Shown: positions 1 through 9,670, counted from the first letter of the stretch. The stretch: 41,271 bases of DNA from an uncultured Bdellovibrionales bacterium (GCA_937936325.1 CALGWV010000003.1:1-41271), one strand, 5' to 3'. Notes: a model not told the origin generated them from the sequence alone. Made by a program: numbers and translations.

Positions 1-84
1 TCTATTATTAGTTTGGCATTTATCTTTTAATTATTGGACTCATGATGCCCCGAGCATAGGCTAGTTTTATAAATAAATCACAGA

Positions 85-100
85 TGTTCCACGTGGAACA
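85..100. promoter_or_regulatory. parS: parS site 1 (ParB-binding palindrome)
   Basis: TGTTCCACGTGGAACA is a perfect 16-bp palindrome, extended to 18 bp by the flanking A and T. It matches the known parS family (consensus TGTTNCACGTGNAACA) bound by chromosomal ParB. It sits about 9.5 kb from oriC, the usual neighbourhood for chromosome partition sites. Confidence 0.9.
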
Positions 101-462
101 TCCTAATAGAGGCTTTGATACTTCACACAGACTTAATAATCATGCTTAATAAATTGAATTAAGACTAACATGAATCACTTAATAGAGGAGTTTCAAATAA
201 CTCTCAGTTTTCACGTATTCTTACGCTTTTTCATACTTAATGCTCTTTTCAAATTAACTCGCTTCATGAATGTTTTATATCCGATCTTGAGTTAACTTTC
301 AGTATATATATGAAATTTTTGTTTCAGAGAGTGGCTAGAGCCAGAAAAAGCCTTGTCGCGGCCTTAGACTTCCCTATTTAGCACATAATAAATTATATTT
401 TTGTTCAAATACTAGTACAAAAAATTGGAACAGGGAACATAAGGTAAAGGAAGACAAAGGAG

Positions 463-478
463 TGTTCCACGTGGAACA
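463..478. promoter_or_regulatory. parS: parS site 2 (ParB-binding palindrome)
   Basis: A second perfect copy of TGTTCCACGTGGAACA, identical over 16 bp to the site at 85-100. Two identical 16-bp palindromes within 400 bp cannot plausibly be chance. Confidence 0.9.
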
Positions 479-1014
479 TAATGTAGAAGTACTTATTAAC
501 AAGATAATGAGTCCATGAAAATATTATAAGATCTAACAGACTAGGGCTTTTCTCGAATTCAACATAGCGCTATAAAACCAATCTCACACCCAAGTTAAGC
601 AATGATCGCCCTAGTGAATAAGTAAGTAATCTTATGGATACGTAAAAATTTATTCTACCTGCGCTCACTTGATTTGAGTTTGACCAGAATTTTTATGCAA
701 GTGTAACGAATTTAGGAGAGACCCTAGTCAGTAATGGATCAGGCTATCAAATCTAAAGCAAAGCTGAACTTGAAAATCTAGAAGACTCTAATTATATAAA
801 TTCATTCTGCTAGGCCATTAGGCGAAAAAAAGATAAAAATATGGAAAGAAAATATATCCTACGATTGAAGATTTCTGAACAAAAGAATAAGTGGGAATAG
901 ATGTTTCATTACATAATTAGTCATGAAAAAATATATGGACACATTAATGTCAAAATAAAAGAAATCAATTCACAGAGATGTATAAAAATTAAGTATATAT
1001 GTAATTCTTTGAAT

Positions 1015-1030
1015 TGTTCCACGTAGAACA
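1015..1030. promoter_or_regulatory. parS: parS site 3, one mismatch
   Basis: TGTTCCACGTAGAACA differs from the other two copies at a single position (A for G in the right half-site). It may be a weaker ParB site; position within the same spacer supports it being part of the cluster. Confidence 0.7.
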
Positions 1031-1260
1031 TGTTAAAAACAATAAACATAGCGAAATGGGGTTTAAGTGTCGATTAAAATTTGGGTAGCTGTATGTAAAA
1101 ATTGAAAAAATTAACCGCAACTAAACTTTCGAATAAGCTAAAAAAAGTGGACAATTATTTGAAAAATGATTTAGGGTAATGATAATAAAATAAAAACTAG
1201 AATTCTCAATGAAATCAACAACTTGCAGACTTTTCAGGTTTAGGTAATAGGTTTAGAAAA

Positions 1261-1803
1261 TTAGAGCATGCCATGTTCAATATATCGTGTTGAGTGCAAA
1301 ACCCTGTAATCATAAAACCTGTTCGAAGATGAAGAAGAATTAGAAAAGTCATAATCACTCACATAATTAAAGGCGTGACTTCCCTTCGGCAAACTAGTGA
1401 AGAGATCTTTCGACTTCATAAAGGCCTTTGAGATAAAAATATTAGGTTCTTCTATAAGTAAATAGTTTTTATTTACAACAGTAGAATTTAAATTCAGTTT
1501 GTGTACCATAGATTTTAGAAAAGTACATTTGCGCTCATCAGTATCAAATAAAACGACCCTTAAATGGGGATATAGAATCGAAAACACAATTCCAGGTAAT
1601 CCGTTGCCAGAGCCTAAATCAACGACACTATGATTATAGCTAGGGGCAATGTCTTCTATAGCTTCAAATATAACTTTAGATCCATGGATAGAATCTAAAA
1701 GATGAACGCGAAGTTCATGCTGAGACATGTTTCTAGAATACAAGTTTATGGCCTTGTTATAATGCTCAAGATGATTTTTATAATCTATGATTTTTTGCAG
1801 CAT
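1261..1803 (-). CDS. rsmG: 16S rRNA (guanine-527-N7) methyltransferase RsmG
   Basis: RsmG uses S-adenosylmethionine to methylate N7 of G527 in 16S rRNA. The SAM-binding motif [14 protein letters not shown] is visible in the first half of the protein, followed by the acidic strand end [10 protein letters not shown]. It is the last gene of the leftward mnmE-mnmG-rsmG cluster, a common arrangement. I start it at the ATG at 1803 because AGGTGG lies five bases upstream; a GTG at 1812 in the same frame would add three residues. Either start overlaps the mnmG 3' end. At about 180 residues it is shorter than the E. coli protein (207), and the C-terminal third is divergent and serine-rich (five serines in a row), so the end of the fold may be reduced. 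Family assignment is secure; full activity is assumed. Confidence 0.88.
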   Translation of the reverse strand: MLQKIIDYKNHLEHYNKAINLYSRNMSQHELRVHLLDSIHGSKVIFEAIEDIAPSYNHSVVDLGSGNGLPGIVFSILYPHLRVVLFDTDERKCTFLKSMVHKLNLNSTVVNKNYLLIEEPNIFISKAFMKSKDLFTSLPKGSHAFNYVSDYDFSNSSSSSNRFYDYRVLHSTRYIEHGML

Positions 1804-3658
1804 TTTTACCACCTCTATGAAGGTAGAGCATTATATTTTTAATGGCGCTTGGCGTGATACCGCGCATATTTTTAGCTTGAGACATATCTCTAGGTAAGAT
1901 TAATTTAAGATTTTCAACCTCTTCAGAGGATAAACCTGGTATATCGTCATAATCTAAGTGATCCAAAAAAGTATTTTCAAATTTTTGAAACTCTTGGATC
2001 AATAGTCGCTCTTGTTCAATATAAGCTTGATACCTGATGTTGACGTGGCAAGAGTAAATATCGTCATCGTCGTAAACTTCATCAGTGAAATACTTAAGAG
2101 CTTTATGAAAGTTGACCTCAGGACGTCTACATATATCAGCCAGGCTTTGCGGCTTTTTGAGAGGGGTGGTTTCAAGCTCTTTGAGTATCTCTTGTGTTTT
2201 GGGTTGAGGAGTTAAAATGTAATCGTTTGAAAATTTATAAAGCTTCTCTCTTTGAGATAACTTATGTGAAATGACTTCTAAAGATTTAGCTGAAAGACAG
2301 CCCATAGACTTAGAATCTTCAAATAATCTCTCATAAACATTATCCTCTCTTAACGAGAGTCGAAACTCTGCTCTAGAAGTAAACATGCGATAAGGCTCAA
2401 GCGTCCCTTTAGTCGTTAAATCATCAATCATGACACCGATATAAGAGAGACTTCTTGAAAATATATAAGGATCTTTGTTCGTAATTTTTAGAGCTGCATT
2501 GAGTCCTGCGACTAAACCCTGTGCTGCAGCCTCTTCATAACCACTCGTTCCATTAATTTGACCTGATAAATAAAGATTATTTATCTTTTTAGTTTCCAAT
2601 GTTTTTAGTAATTCTGTAGGCTGTATGAAATCATATTCAACGGCATAGCCAGGTCTTATAAGTTCAACATTTTGCAAACCTTTAATAGTTTTTAAAAATT
2701 CGATTTGAACCCTCTCAGGTAATGAAGTTGAAATACCCTGAAGATAAATTGAATCTGTGGTTAAACTTTCTGGCTCTAAAAAAGTTTGATGTCTAGATTT
2801 ATCAGTAAAGCGGGTGAGCTTATCTTCAATGCTCGGGCAGTATCTTGGACCATGTCCTTTAATTTGACCATTATACAGTGGAGAAAGGTGTATGTTTTCT
2901 TTAATAATATCATGGGTGTTCTCGTTCGTATAAGAGAGGTAACAAGGGCTTCGTTGAAGAGCCATTTTATCAGGAGAAAGATGGGAAAAAGGAACAAATT
3001 TTTCATCCCCCCACTCTTCAGTGAGTTCAGAAAAATCAATACTGGATTTCTTAAGACGAGGAGGTGTCCCGGTCTTGAGTCTTGAAATATCGAAGCCATA
3101 ATCCTTTAGCTGATCAGAAATCCCATATGTGGCTTCCTCTCCCACTCGGCCACCACTCATTTGCTGGTCCCCAATATGCATCACAGCACTCATAAAAGTA
3201 CCGGTACATATTATGACGGAGTGGCTTTTTATTGAAACTCCATTATTTAAAGTCACACCTTCACAGTTATTAGCATTTAAAATAAGACTAGTAACATCAG
3301 CCTCTACTAAAGTCAGATTTTTTTTTGATTTCAAAAAACTTTGAGCAGTTTTTAAATAGATATTTTTATCGCACTGAGCTCGAGACCCTTGAACTGCTGG
3401 TCCTTTTCGAGTATTCAATTTTTTAAACTGAAGACAAGACTGATCAGAAATAAGAGGCATTAAGCCTCCGAAGCTGTCCACCTCTTTAACAATATGGCCT
3501 TTTCCAAGACCACCAATAGACGGGTTGCATGACATGAACCCAATAGTATCAATTCGGCTCGTTACAAGAGCGACTCGAAGGCCCAAAGAGTGGGCAATGT
3601 TACTGGCTTCAATACCAGCATGGCCCCCGCCGACAACAATAATATCAAAATCAAGCAT
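1778..3658 (-). CDS. mnmG: tRNA uridine-5-carboxymethylaminomethyl modification enzyme MnmG (GidA)
   Basis: With MnmE, this FAD enzyme installs the carboxymethylaminomethyl group on U34 of several tRNAs. The N-terminal Rossmann FAD motif GGGHAG is at residues 10-15, followed by the family stretch [13 protein letters not shown] near residue 44. Mid-protein features typical of GidA include [10 protein letters not shown] and the PGYAVEYD and [16 protein letters not shown] segments. At 626 residues it matches the family length. It starts one base after the mnmE stop codon and overlaps rsmG at its 3' end, so the three genes are almost certainly cotranscribed and may be translationally coupled. Confidence 0.97.
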   Translation of the reverse strand: MLDFDIIVVGGGHAGIEASNIAHSLGLRVALVTSRIDTIGFMSCNPSIGGLGKGHIVKEVDSFGGLMPLISDQSCLQFKKLNTRKGPAVQGSRAQCDKNIYLKTAQSFLKSKKNLTLVEADVTSLILNANNCEGVTLNNGVSIKSHSVIICTGTFMSAVMHIGDQQMSGGRVGEEATYGISDQLKDYGFDISRLKTGTPPRLKKSSIDFSELTEEWGDEKFVPFSHLSPDKMALQRSPCYLSYTNENTHDIIKENIHLSPLYNGQIKGHGPRYCPSIEDKLTRFTDKSRHQTFLEPESLTTDSIYLQGISTSLPERVQIEFLKTIKGLQNVELIRPGYAVEYDFIQPTELLKTLETKKINNLYLSGQINGTSGYEEAAAQGLVAGLNAALKITNKDPYIFSRSLSYIGVMIDDLTTKGTLEPYRMFTSRAEFRLSLREDNVYERLFEDSKSMGCLSAKSLEVISHKLSQREKLYKFSNDYILTPQPKTQEILKELETTPLKKPQSLADICRRPEVNFHKALKYFTDEVYDDDDIYSCHVNIRYQAYIEQERLLIQEFQKFENTFLDHLDYDDIPGLSSEEVENLKLILPRDMSQAKNMRGITPSAIKNIMLYLHRGGKNAAKNHRL

Positions 3659-3659
3659 T

Positions 3660-4994
3660 TTATTTACCTATGCAAAAACTAGAAAAAATTTTATCACGAA
3701 CTGCCTCGTCATTCTTTTCATAAAAAAGTTCATTCAAAGCGGATCGAGCTCTGTTTAAATGAAAAAGAATAAACTCAAAACTCTCATCAGATTTTAAAAG
3801 TGAAAAGGCCTTCTGAAATTCATCAGAACAACTCTTAAGGTGTGAATACGCTCTTTTAGATACCATCAGGCCATCGTCTGCCTGAAAATTTTGGTTTAAA
3901 AAATATTCATGTATTTGATCTAAAATAAAAGTTAAATTTTCACCGGTCATGCTGGAAACACAATGAGAACCACGAATTTCATCCGTCATAAGATCTGATT
4001 TAGTTTGAATTTGAAGTTCTTTTTGATTGCTCCCCAATACTAGCTTTTGATTCGAAAAATCACCAGTGTCAGAAAGATTTAATATCACGTTCATTTGAGG
4101 TATTAAATTCAGACTTTCTGTTATCCCGAGTTTTTCTAAACCCTCTGCTGAGCTGTTAAGACCGGCAGAATCGTAAAGCTCAATTTCTAAACCCTTATAG
4201 TAAAGTTTTTCAGATACATAGTCTCTAGTAGTCCCTTCAATCGGTGAAACAAGAGCTCTGTTATACCCCAACAAACCATTAAGTAAGGAGGACTTTCCAA
4301 CATTTGTGGGGCCATAAAGTAATACCCTTACACCTTGTTGCACAAGCTCATGGTTTATATAGTTACCCAACAAATCCGAGAGTTGTTTTTGGCTTTCACT
4401 CATTTGTTCAATGAGCTCTCCTCTATGATCTACTTCAATATTTTGCTCATTAAAATCAATATCGGCTTCCATATGGGCCGAAATTAAAAGCAAATCATTA
4501 TAAAATTGATCTAACTTTAAACGCAGTCCTTTATTGACTAAATTTAAAGCAGATTGATAACCCTGTTTACTTTTCGAACTGATAATATCATGTACAGCTT
4601 CTGCCTCTGTAAGGTCTATTCTACCATTTACAAAAGCTCTATAAGTAAACTCACCGGGCTCTGCTAATCGCAAACCTAGGCTTTCAAAAACTTCGAATAT
4701 TTGATTAATAATAATAGGATTGCCGTGGGTGGCAACTTCTATGACCTCTTCATTTGTATAAGATCGCCCGGCTTCAAAGTATGAAACAATAACCTCATCG
4801 AGTATCTTGTTTTTCTCTAAAGGAGAGTGAAGTCGTCCATACTTTAAAGTATGAGATTTAAAGTCTTGAATACTTGGACGAAATAGCTTCTTAATAACGT
4901 TTAAGGCTTCCGGGCCAGACAGTCTCACCATTGATACTGCGGAACGACCTGGTACAGTCGTTTGAGCAAAAATAGTGTCGTCGAGTTTATACAT
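3660..4994 (-). CDS. mnmE: tRNA modification GTPase MnmE (TrmE)
   Basis: MnmE is the GTPase partner of MnmG in wobble-uridine modification. The N-terminal folate-binding domain begins with the family pattern [22 protein letters not shown]. The inserted G domain shows G1 GPTNVGKS (228-235), G2 GTTRD (254-258), G3 DSAG (275-278) and G4 TKSD (331-334). The protein ends in the signature FCIGK, whose cysteine is conserved. The 444-residue length is normal. Two G-motif residues deviate: serine for threonine in G3 (usual DTAG) and threonine for the asparagine of NKxD in G4. The second changes a base-recognition residue. Upstream, 57 bases separate it from the jag-like gene. Confidence 0.96.
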   Translation of the reverse strand: MYKLDDTIFAQTTVPGRSAVSMVRLSGPEALNVIKKLFRPSIQDFKSHTLKYGRLHSPLEKNKILDEVIVSYFEAGRSYTNEEVIEVATHGNPIIINQIFEVFESLGLRLAEPGEFTYRAFVNGRIDLTEAEAVHDIISSKSKQGYQSALNLVNKGLRLKLDQFYNDLLLISAHMEADIDFNEQNIEVDHRGELIEQMSESQKQLSDLLGNYINHELVQQGVRVLLYGPTNVGKSSLLNGLLGYNRALVSPIEGTTRDYVSEKLYYKGLEIELYDSAGLNSSAEGLEKLGITESLNLIPQMNVILNLSDTGDFSNQKLVLGSNQKELQIQTKSDLMTDEIRGSHCVSSMTGENLTFILDQIHEYFLNQNFQADDGLMVSKRAYSHLKSCSDEFQKAFSLLKSDESFEFILFHLNRARSALNELFYEKNDEAVRDKIFSSFCIGK

Positions 4995-5051
4995 GGGTTA
5001 TGAATCAGTTTAAAAATTAAATAAAATAAATACTTTGTACTTTATAATAAA

Positions 5052-5576
5052 TTAATGATTTTGCTGCTGCTCTCTTGCTGGTGAAATTTTAACCTTTTTA
5101 TAGTTTCCATCTCCAATGGAACGAGTCACAATACGTTTATCATCAGATAAGTATTTATGGATGAGCTTTCTTTCTCTAGCGGGTAAAGGTTTGAAAAAAA
5201 CAGGTTTGTTTTTTTTAAGGGCAGATAACTTAAGCTTCTCAGCTAAGTCGAGTAGATTTTGCTCTGATTGCTCACGAAAACCATCACAGTCAGTATGTAT
5301 TTGTGAACGTTTATCTTTAACCTGAGACTGGACTGATCTATTATAAAAAATTTCTAGAGCATCTAAGAGCGCTCCATCATTTCTTTTAAAAAGATTTTCA
5401 TCTTCTCCATAAAATTCTAAAAGGAATTCATTATCTCTTTTGTCAGAAGTCTTCACCTCATAAGAGATATCAAATCCTGTTTTATCTATGAGATCCTCTG
5501 TAGTTTTAACAAGAAGAGATTCAACTCCAGAGACTTTTTGGCCAAAGCCAAATAAAGATTTTATTGTACTTAACAT
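5052..5576 (-). CDS. jag: Jag/KhpB-type KH-R3H RNA-binding protein
   Basis: This protein sits between yidC and mnmE, the usual place of jag (khpB). The C-terminal R3H domain is recognisable in PLPARERKLIHKYLSDD followed by RIVTRSIGDGNYKKVKI, with the paired arginine and histidine that give the domain its name. The middle looks like a KH-type segment (residues roughly 30-90). It is 174 residues long and lacks the separate N-terminal Jag_N domain seen in Firmicutes. Jag/KhpB proteins bind RNA; the targets here cannot be told from sequence. A ribosome-binding site AAGGA lies upstream of the ATG. Confidence 0.85.
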   Translation of the reverse strand: MLSTIKSLFGFGQKVSGVESLLVKTTEDLIDKTGFDISYEVKTSDKRDNEFLLEFYGEDENLFKRNDGALLDALEIFYNRSVQSQVKDKRSQIHTDCDGFREQSEQNLLDLAEKLKLSALKKNKPVFFKPLPARERKLIHKYLSDDKRIVTRSIGDGNYKKVKISPAREQQQNH

Positions 5577-5601
5577 TTGTTTTATTCCTTTTTACTTATT
5601 G

Positions 5602-5637
5602 CACGTAGAGGGATTCCTGAAGATTATCATCTACGTG
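5602..5637. repeat. Inverted repeat between yidC and jag
   Basis: CACGTAGA (5602-5609) and TCTACGTG (5630-5637) are perfect 8-bp inverted copies separated by 20 bases. They lie in the 87-base gap after yidC and before jag. On the minus strand, the transcribed direction, no T-run follows, so a simple intrinsic terminator is unlikely. It could be a processing hairpin or operator. Confidence 0.5.
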
Positions 5638-5663
5638 ATTTTTATCAAATTTATACTTATTAT

Positions 5664-7235
5664 CTAGGTCATCTTTAAAAATATATACTGTTGAACGATC
5701 CCAAACAAAGTGCTTACGAATATATAGAGAGTCAACGCACTGGGCAAGGAAATCATGAAAAAAGAAAACGCAATGGGCATTAACATCATCATCTTTTTTT
5801 GTAGGGGCTCCATGGACATAGGAGTCAGCTTTTGCTGAATAAACATAGCCAACCCCATCAAAACAGGCAAAATAAAATAAGGATCTTTCAAGCTTAAATC
5901 CTGTATCCAGCCGATAAAAGGGGCTTGATACATGACTACACTTTCTGAAAGCAAACTATAAAAAGCAAACAATACAGGTATTTGCAGTAACATTGGAAGA
6001 CATCCCCCCACAGGATTCACCTTATTTTGCTTCATAAAGGCCATAGTTTCAGTATTCATTTTTTGAGGATTATCTTTGTATTTCTCTTTTATCTTTTTTA
6101 ACGCCGGCTGTATGGTTTGCATTTTCTTCATAGATTTATAGCCTGTAAAAGCTACAGGGAAAACCAGAAGTCGGATAACTAGAGTTAGAAGTACAATGGC
6201 CCAACCCCAATTACCAAAAATAGAGTGAAAAAACTCAAGAGTCTTCATCAACGGCCGAGATAAAATCTCAAAAAATCCATAATCAATAACGCTCCCTAAA
6301 TCTGAGTCTACCTGTGCCAGGAGTGATTCTTTTTTTGGTCCTAGAAAGAGCTCATACTCTAACCTTAGCTGGTCTACATCAATACCTTCTAAGCTCTGGG
6401 TCTGTTTAAATAGGACTACTGGTTGGGCTTCAGGCTTTACTAGCTGTGGTAAAACCTCAACAACTCCTGAAACACTGGAGCGGTTCACCACAGACTCAGT
6501 AAAGTAACGACTGCCTAAGGCCAAGATTTTGGTGTTTTCATGTTGAGAGGCGCTATTAAAATCTAACCCCATAGTCTCTCTGAACTCTTGGTCTTTTTGT
6601 AATACAAAGAATTCTTGTCTTTCGTAAGAAGGGGAAAATATACTATTTTTAATTTCCTTAAGCTTCATCTGACTGAGATAGCTTATGCTTTCAGGCTTTT
6701 CTTGCCCTTTGAGTTCTACCTTTACACTTAAGGCATAAGAACCTGGGTTTAAGCTGATCGTCTTACGAAGGAGTTCGGACTCTCCCACAATTTCTGTTGC
6801 GGAGTTTTCAGTGAGGTTAAAGACAATGGGTAAACCTGTACTCGGATGAATACTTTGAAAAAACTGGGTGTCTAAATTAACATATTTCGAATTTTCACCA
6901 GTGAATTTTTTGAGCTCTACGTTTTCAATGCCCATACCTAGACTTGAAACCTGTACATTGTACAGATCGTTTGAAACTGTAATCAAACGAGCCTCTACAT
7001 TATTTAAAACTGAAGGAGCTGCAGCTTTAAACTTTTTTGAAGCTGTCACCTGTGTGACCGAGGATCCAGAGACAGGCTGAGTTTTTTCTTTAAGCTCAGT
7101 AGCAGTATGTAGTTTGACTTTATAGTGATCAGGATACTTTTGTTGTAGGTAATATTGCCATCCCATAAAGAAGAGGGACACAACAAGAAATGAAATTAAG
7201 ACTGGCGGGTTATTAAAATTATTTTCACTTTTCAT
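5664..7235 (-). CDS. yidC: Membrane protein insertase YidC
   Basis: YidC inserts and folds inner-membrane proteins, alone or with SecYEG. The protein begins with a transmembrane helix (about residues 10-28), followed by a large periplasmic domain to about residue 320, the Gram-negative architecture. The insertase core starts near residue 335; the conserved hydrophilic-groove arginine is R355 within LTLVIRLLVFP. It continues with the cytoplasmic hairpin MKKMQTIQPALKKIKEKYKD and further helices containing GGCLPMLLQIPVLFAFY. Length 523 is close to that of E. coli (548). It lies 12 bases after yidD in the rpmH-rnpA-yidD-yidC operon. Confidence 0.97.
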   Translation of the reverse strand: MKSENNFNNPPVLISFLVVSLFFMGWQYYLQQKYPDHYKVKLHTATELKEKTQPVSGSSVTQVTASKKFKAAAPSVLNNVEARLITVSNDLYNVQVSSLGMGIENVELKKFTGENSKYVNLDTQFFQSIHPSTGLPIVFNLTENSATEIVGESELLRKTISLNPGSYALSVKVELKGQEKPESISYLSQMKLKEIKNSIFSPSYERQEFFVLQKDQEFRETMGLDFNSASQHENTKILALGSRYFTESVVNRSSVSGVVEVLPQLVKPEAQPVVLFKQTQSLEGIDVDQLRLEYELFLGPKKESLLAQVDSDLGSVIDYGFFEILSRPLMKTLEFFHSIFGNWGWAIVLLTLVIRLLVFPVAFTGYKSMKKMQTIQPALKKIKEKYKDNPQKMNTETMAFMKQNKVNPVGGCLPMLLQIPVLFAFYSLLSESVVMYQAPFIGWIQDLSLKDPYFILPVLMGLAMFIQQKLTPMSMEPLQKKMMMLMPIAFSFFMISLPSALTLYIFVSTLFGIVQQYIFLKMT

Positions 7236-7247
7236 ATTAGAGTAATC

Positions 7248-7484
7248 CTAGGTACGTGAGGGACTTCCTTGGCTCTCTTTAGAGGTAACCCAAGGCTGAC
7301 AAGATAACAATCGTTTTGAACTAAAATAAATGGCTTTATATAGGGGTTGTTCTAAAAAACACTGTTGAACATAAGCAGAGCAACTGGGTTGATGTCGACA
7401 ACAACCATGCCCTAAATGATTCTTAATTATACTTTTGTAAAAAGAATCCATAAGAAGAAGAGTATAGGCAAAAAATTTATTCAT
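7248..7484 (-). CDS. yidD: Membrane protein insertion efficiency factor YidD
   Basis: YidD is a small amphipathic protein that associates with YidC. The conserved cysteine-rich core is visible as CCRHQPSCSAYVQQC and RLLSCQPW (family form CRFxPSCSxY and KRLLRCHPF). The start ATG overlaps the rnpA stop codon as ATGA (7481-7484), so translation is probably coupled. The usual C-terminal HPGGxDPVP segment is missing and replaced by a serine-rich tail; I found no obvious frameshift that would restore it. It is 78 residues long, normal for the family. Confidence 0.9.
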   Translation of the reverse strand: MNKFFAYTLLLMDSFYKSIIKNHLGHGCCRHQPSCSAYVQQCFLEQPLYKAIYFSSKRLLSCQPWVTSKESQGSPSRT

Positions 7485-7861
7485 GATTGTGTTTTTGAAA
7501 TTAAAGATAAGTTTACTTTTTGAAATACTTTAGAAAAAGTTTTTTTATAAAAAATATTAAAGCTTTCAACATCTTTATGAGTGCAAGATTGAAAAATAAA
7601 ATTACAATCCATAGGGTATTTATTTTTATCAGGGAATTTATTCAAAGATTCTCGTAAATATCTTTTGACTTTATTTCTATCAACGGCGCCCCCAGATTTA
7701 CGGCTGAGAGTCCATCCTACTCTGAGATGGCCTAAGGAGTTTGGCTTAAAAACTACAAAAAAAGCAGGACTTACTCTCACTTTTTTTGAATTCGTTCTTA
7801 AATAATTAAATTCACTTGTCTTTTTTAAAACAAATTTATTTTCCACCCACGCTGACCGCAA
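7481..7861 (-). CDS. rnpA: Ribonuclease P protein component
   Basis: RnpA is the protein subunit of RNase P, which trims the 5' leader of tRNA precursors. The signature [11 protein letters not shown] (RNR motif) is present after [13 protein letters not shown]. The N-terminal [10 protein letters not shown] fits the family start. The frame opens at a TTG (7861), which overlaps the end of rpmH; a GTG at 7846 gives a start closer to the family norm and is equally possible. The gene is in the conserved rpmH-rnpA-yidD-yidC order. The start is uncertain; the identity is not. Confidence 0.92.
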   Translation of the reverse strand: MRSAWVENKFVLKKTSEFNYLRTNSKKVRVSPAFFVVFKPNSLGHLRVGWTLSRKSGGAVDRNKVKRYLRESLNKFPDKNKYPMDCNFIFQSCTHKDVESFNIFYKKTFSKVFQKVNLSLISKTQS

Positions 7862-7985
7862 GTCGCTTACGTCCTTTTAATCTACGACGAGCAATCACAT
7901 CACGTCCACCTGAAGTGGCCATTCTTTTACGAAACCCATGGGTGTTTTTTCTTCGTCTACGACTGGGTTGAAATGTGCGTTTCAT
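7836..7985 (-). CDS. rpmH: 50S ribosomal protein L34
   Basis: L34 is a very basic structural protein of the large ribosomal subunit. The 49-residue translation starts [20 protein letters not shown], continues with [20 protein letters not shown] and ends RLAVSVGGK. It matches the family along its whole length. The end is slightly longer than usual and overlaps the start of rnpA by up to 26 bases. The ATG is preceded by GAGGAG at a good ribosome-binding distance. It is the first gene of the leftward operon and is divergent from dnaA. Confidence 0.97.
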   Translation of the reverse strand: MKRTFQPSRRRRKNTHGFRKRMATSGGRDVIARRRLKGRKRLAVSVGGK

Positions 7986-8023
7986 TATGACTCCTCAAGT
8001 AATGAGTTGAAAACAGTAGTCCT

Positions 8024-8053
8024 AAAATACACAGAATTTTATATTAAGGTCAA
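8024..8053 (-). promoter_or_regulatory. Candidate promoter of the rpmH operon
   Basis: On the minus strand TTGACC (8053-8048) and TATTTT (8029-8024) are separated by 18 bases, resembling sigma70 -35 and -10 elements. They lie about 40 bases upstream of the rpmH start. The -35 is good, the -10 is only fair. Confidence 0.4.
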
Positions 8054-8178
8054 TAGATTGATCGTTTTATAAATATAATTTAAAAATAAGGCTATAGCTC
8101 TAAACTTTGTGACCCCTTTCTAATTAATTAGGAAACATTATAGGTAAAGCTGATATTAGAGATTTTCAAGGTAGGACC

Positions 8179-9582
8179 ATGACCCAGACCAATGAATTTT
8201 GGCATAGCATCAAATCAAAGATTTCTGAGAATCAGGGCGGTAAGCCCATTAAACTTTGGTTTGAACCCACAATTTTGATGGATATTCAAAATAATGAAGA
8301 TGGCAGCCTTAGTTTTTACTTAGGAGTGCCCACAGAGCTTCATAAGTATTGGATATCCCAAAACATACTCATGCTTATCCACGATGAGATAGCCAAGATT
8401 TATACCCATAAATTCAATATTGAGTTTATTATCACTGGTGGACAGACTAAGTCTGATGAAGAGGTTAAGGTCCAGGAGTTACATCAAAAAAACTTTATTG
8501 AACCTAAATTCACACCTCAAACCCAAACTCCTAAGAATATTCTGACTAAATCAGAGCAATTGAATTCGAACTATAGCTTTAGTAGCTTCGTAGTAGGAAG
8601 AAACAATGAGTTCGCCCATGCTGCTTGTCATAGCGTTGCCGAGAATCCTTCTACTAAAAACTATAATCCTCTTTTTATCTGTGGACCAACAGGAATGGGT
8701 AAAACTCACCTTATTAATGCTGTTGGTAATCATGTCTTTAAAAACCAGACTAATTATAAAATTTGCTATGTCTCTGCTGAGCGTTTTTTAAATGAATGTA
8801 TAACTGCTATTCGTAAAAATGAAATGCATAAATTTAGGAGTAAGTATCGTGATCACTCCAATATGTTACTCATGGATGATATCCAAATACTGGGTCGCAC
8901 AGAGGCTGTCCAAGAAGAGTTTTTTCACACCTTAAATGAATACCTAGAGACTAACCGGCAGGTGGTCGTGGCTAGTGATCGTATGCCTCGTGATATTAAA
9001 GGCTTAGAAGATCGAATACGCACACGATTAGAGTGGGGACTCATAGCAGATATTCAAATGCCAGATATGGAAACCAGAGTAGCCATCTTAAGATATAAGG
9101 CTGAATTGAATAGGATGAACCTCACCAAAGAGGTTATTCATCACCTAGCCAGGATATCCAAAAGATCTATTCGAGAGCTTGAAGGGAACTTAAATAAGAT
9201 TAGAATCTATTCAGAGCTCAATCGTGTTCCTATAAATCTCAGTTTATGTGAAAGAGTTCTCGCGTCTCATAAAGAAAAAGACAATATTGATATTGAAGAC
9301 ATTCAAAAAATGGCCTGTGATCATTTTAATATTAGGTTGAATGACCTTAAGTCTAAGTCTAGGCTTAAGCCTATTGTTTTAGCCAGGCAGGTTTCGATGT
9401 ATCTCATTAAAAAGCACTTAGATCGTTCACTTGTAGATATTGGTCAATCTTTTGGAGGAAAAGATCATACCACTGTTTTGAATGCTGTAAGAAAAATACA
9501 GAATCAACATACGACAAATTCTGAATTATCTAAAGATATCGAGGACTTAGAGCAGAGAATCCACAATATCACAGGGGTGTGA
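8179..9582 (+). CDS. dnaA: Chromosomal replication initiator protein DnaA
   Basis: DnaA binds the origin as an ATP-dependent filament and melts it. Domain I (1-80) contains the helicase-interaction fold; a short linker follows. The AAA+ domain has Walker A GPTGMGKT (169-176) and Walker B LLMDDI (230-235). The C-terminal DNA-binding domain shows the DnaA signature GGKDHTT (426-432), which contacts DnaA boxes. Length 467 equals that of E. coli DnaA. The stop codon lies right at the start of the DnaA-box cluster, so the protein's targets follow immediately. The ATG is preceded by an AAGGTAGGA ribosome-binding region. Confidence 0.98.
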   Translation: MTQTNEFWHSIKSKISENQGGKPIKLWFEPTILMDIQNNEDGSLSFYLGVPTELHKYWISQNILMLIHDEIAKIYTHKFNIEFIITGGQTKSDEEVKVQELHQKNFIEPKFTPQTQTPKNILTKSEQLNSNYSFSSFVVGRNNEFAHAACHSVAENPSTKNYNPLFICGPTGMGKTHLINAVGNHVFKNQTNYKICYVSAERFLNECITAIRKNEMHKFRSKYRDHSNMLLMDDIQILGRTEAVQEEFFHTLNEYLETNRQVVVASDRMPRDIKGLEDRIRTRLEWGLIADIQMPDMETRVAILRYKAELNRMNLTKEVIHHLARISKRSIRELEGNLNKIRIYSELNRVPINLSLCERVLASHKEKDNIDIEDIQKMACDHFNIRLNDLKSKSRLKPIVLARQVSMYLIKKHLDRSLVDIGQSFGGKDHTTVLNAVRKIQNQHTTNSELSKDIEDLEQRIHNITGV

Positions 9583-9590
9583 ATGTGGAT

Positions 9591-9599
9591 TGTGGAAAA
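9591..9599 (-). promoter_or_regulatory. Weak DnaA box TTTTCCACA
   Basis: One mismatch to TTATCCACA, in the oriC cluster directly after dnaA. It partly overlaps a second near-match (TGTGGATTG, 9585-9593). Confidence 0.5.
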
Positions 9600-9602
9600 C
9601 TA

Positions 9603-9611
9603 TGTGAATAA
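9603..9611 (-). promoter_or_regulatory. DnaA box TTATTCACA
   Basis: Fits the TTATNCACA consensus on the minus strand. A further near-match, TTAATCACA, follows at 9614-9622. Confidence 0.75.
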
Positions 9612-9625
9612 GCTGTGATTAAAAA

Positions 9626-9634
9626 TGTGGACAA
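9626..9634 (-). promoter_or_regulatory. DnaA box TTGTCCACA
   Basis: One mismatch to the consensus on the minus strand, a variant also present in the B. subtilis origin. Confidence 0.65.
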
Positions 9635-9642
9635 GCTTTCGG

Positions 9643-9651
9643 TGTGGATAA
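9643..9651 (-). promoter_or_regulatory. Perfect DnaA box TTATCCACA
   Basis: Exact consensus on the minus strand. Confidence 0.9.
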
Positions 9652-9670
9652 GTCCCTACTTAGACACAGT

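Larger units (their letters stand above)
1..1260. other. Gene-free AT-rich spacer carrying parS sites
   Basis: I see no convincing gene in this stretch on either strand. It is AT-rich, stop codons are dense in all frames, and the longest start-to-stop runs I tried by eye are under about 20 codons. It contains three parS-type palindromes. Downstream of rsmG many bacteria carry parA-parB, so the partition genes could lie just left of the window (inference). A 7-bp inverted repeat CTAGGGC/GCCCTAG (541-547, 608-614) and a 10-bp palindrome ATAGCGCTAT (564-573) lie inside it without a clear role. Confidence 0.6.

Noticed and set aside
561-610. Words resembling 5S rRNA (ATAGCG, AAGTTAAGC, TCGCC) in the right order
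   Set aside because: The helices of 5S rRNA do not form, the spacing is wrong and the rest of the molecule is absent.
541-614. A 74-base segment bounded by a 7-bp stem CTAGGGC/GCCCTAG, the size of a tRNA
   Set aside because: Neither strand forms a T-arm, D-arm or anticodon arm in the right places, and no TTCRA loop fits.
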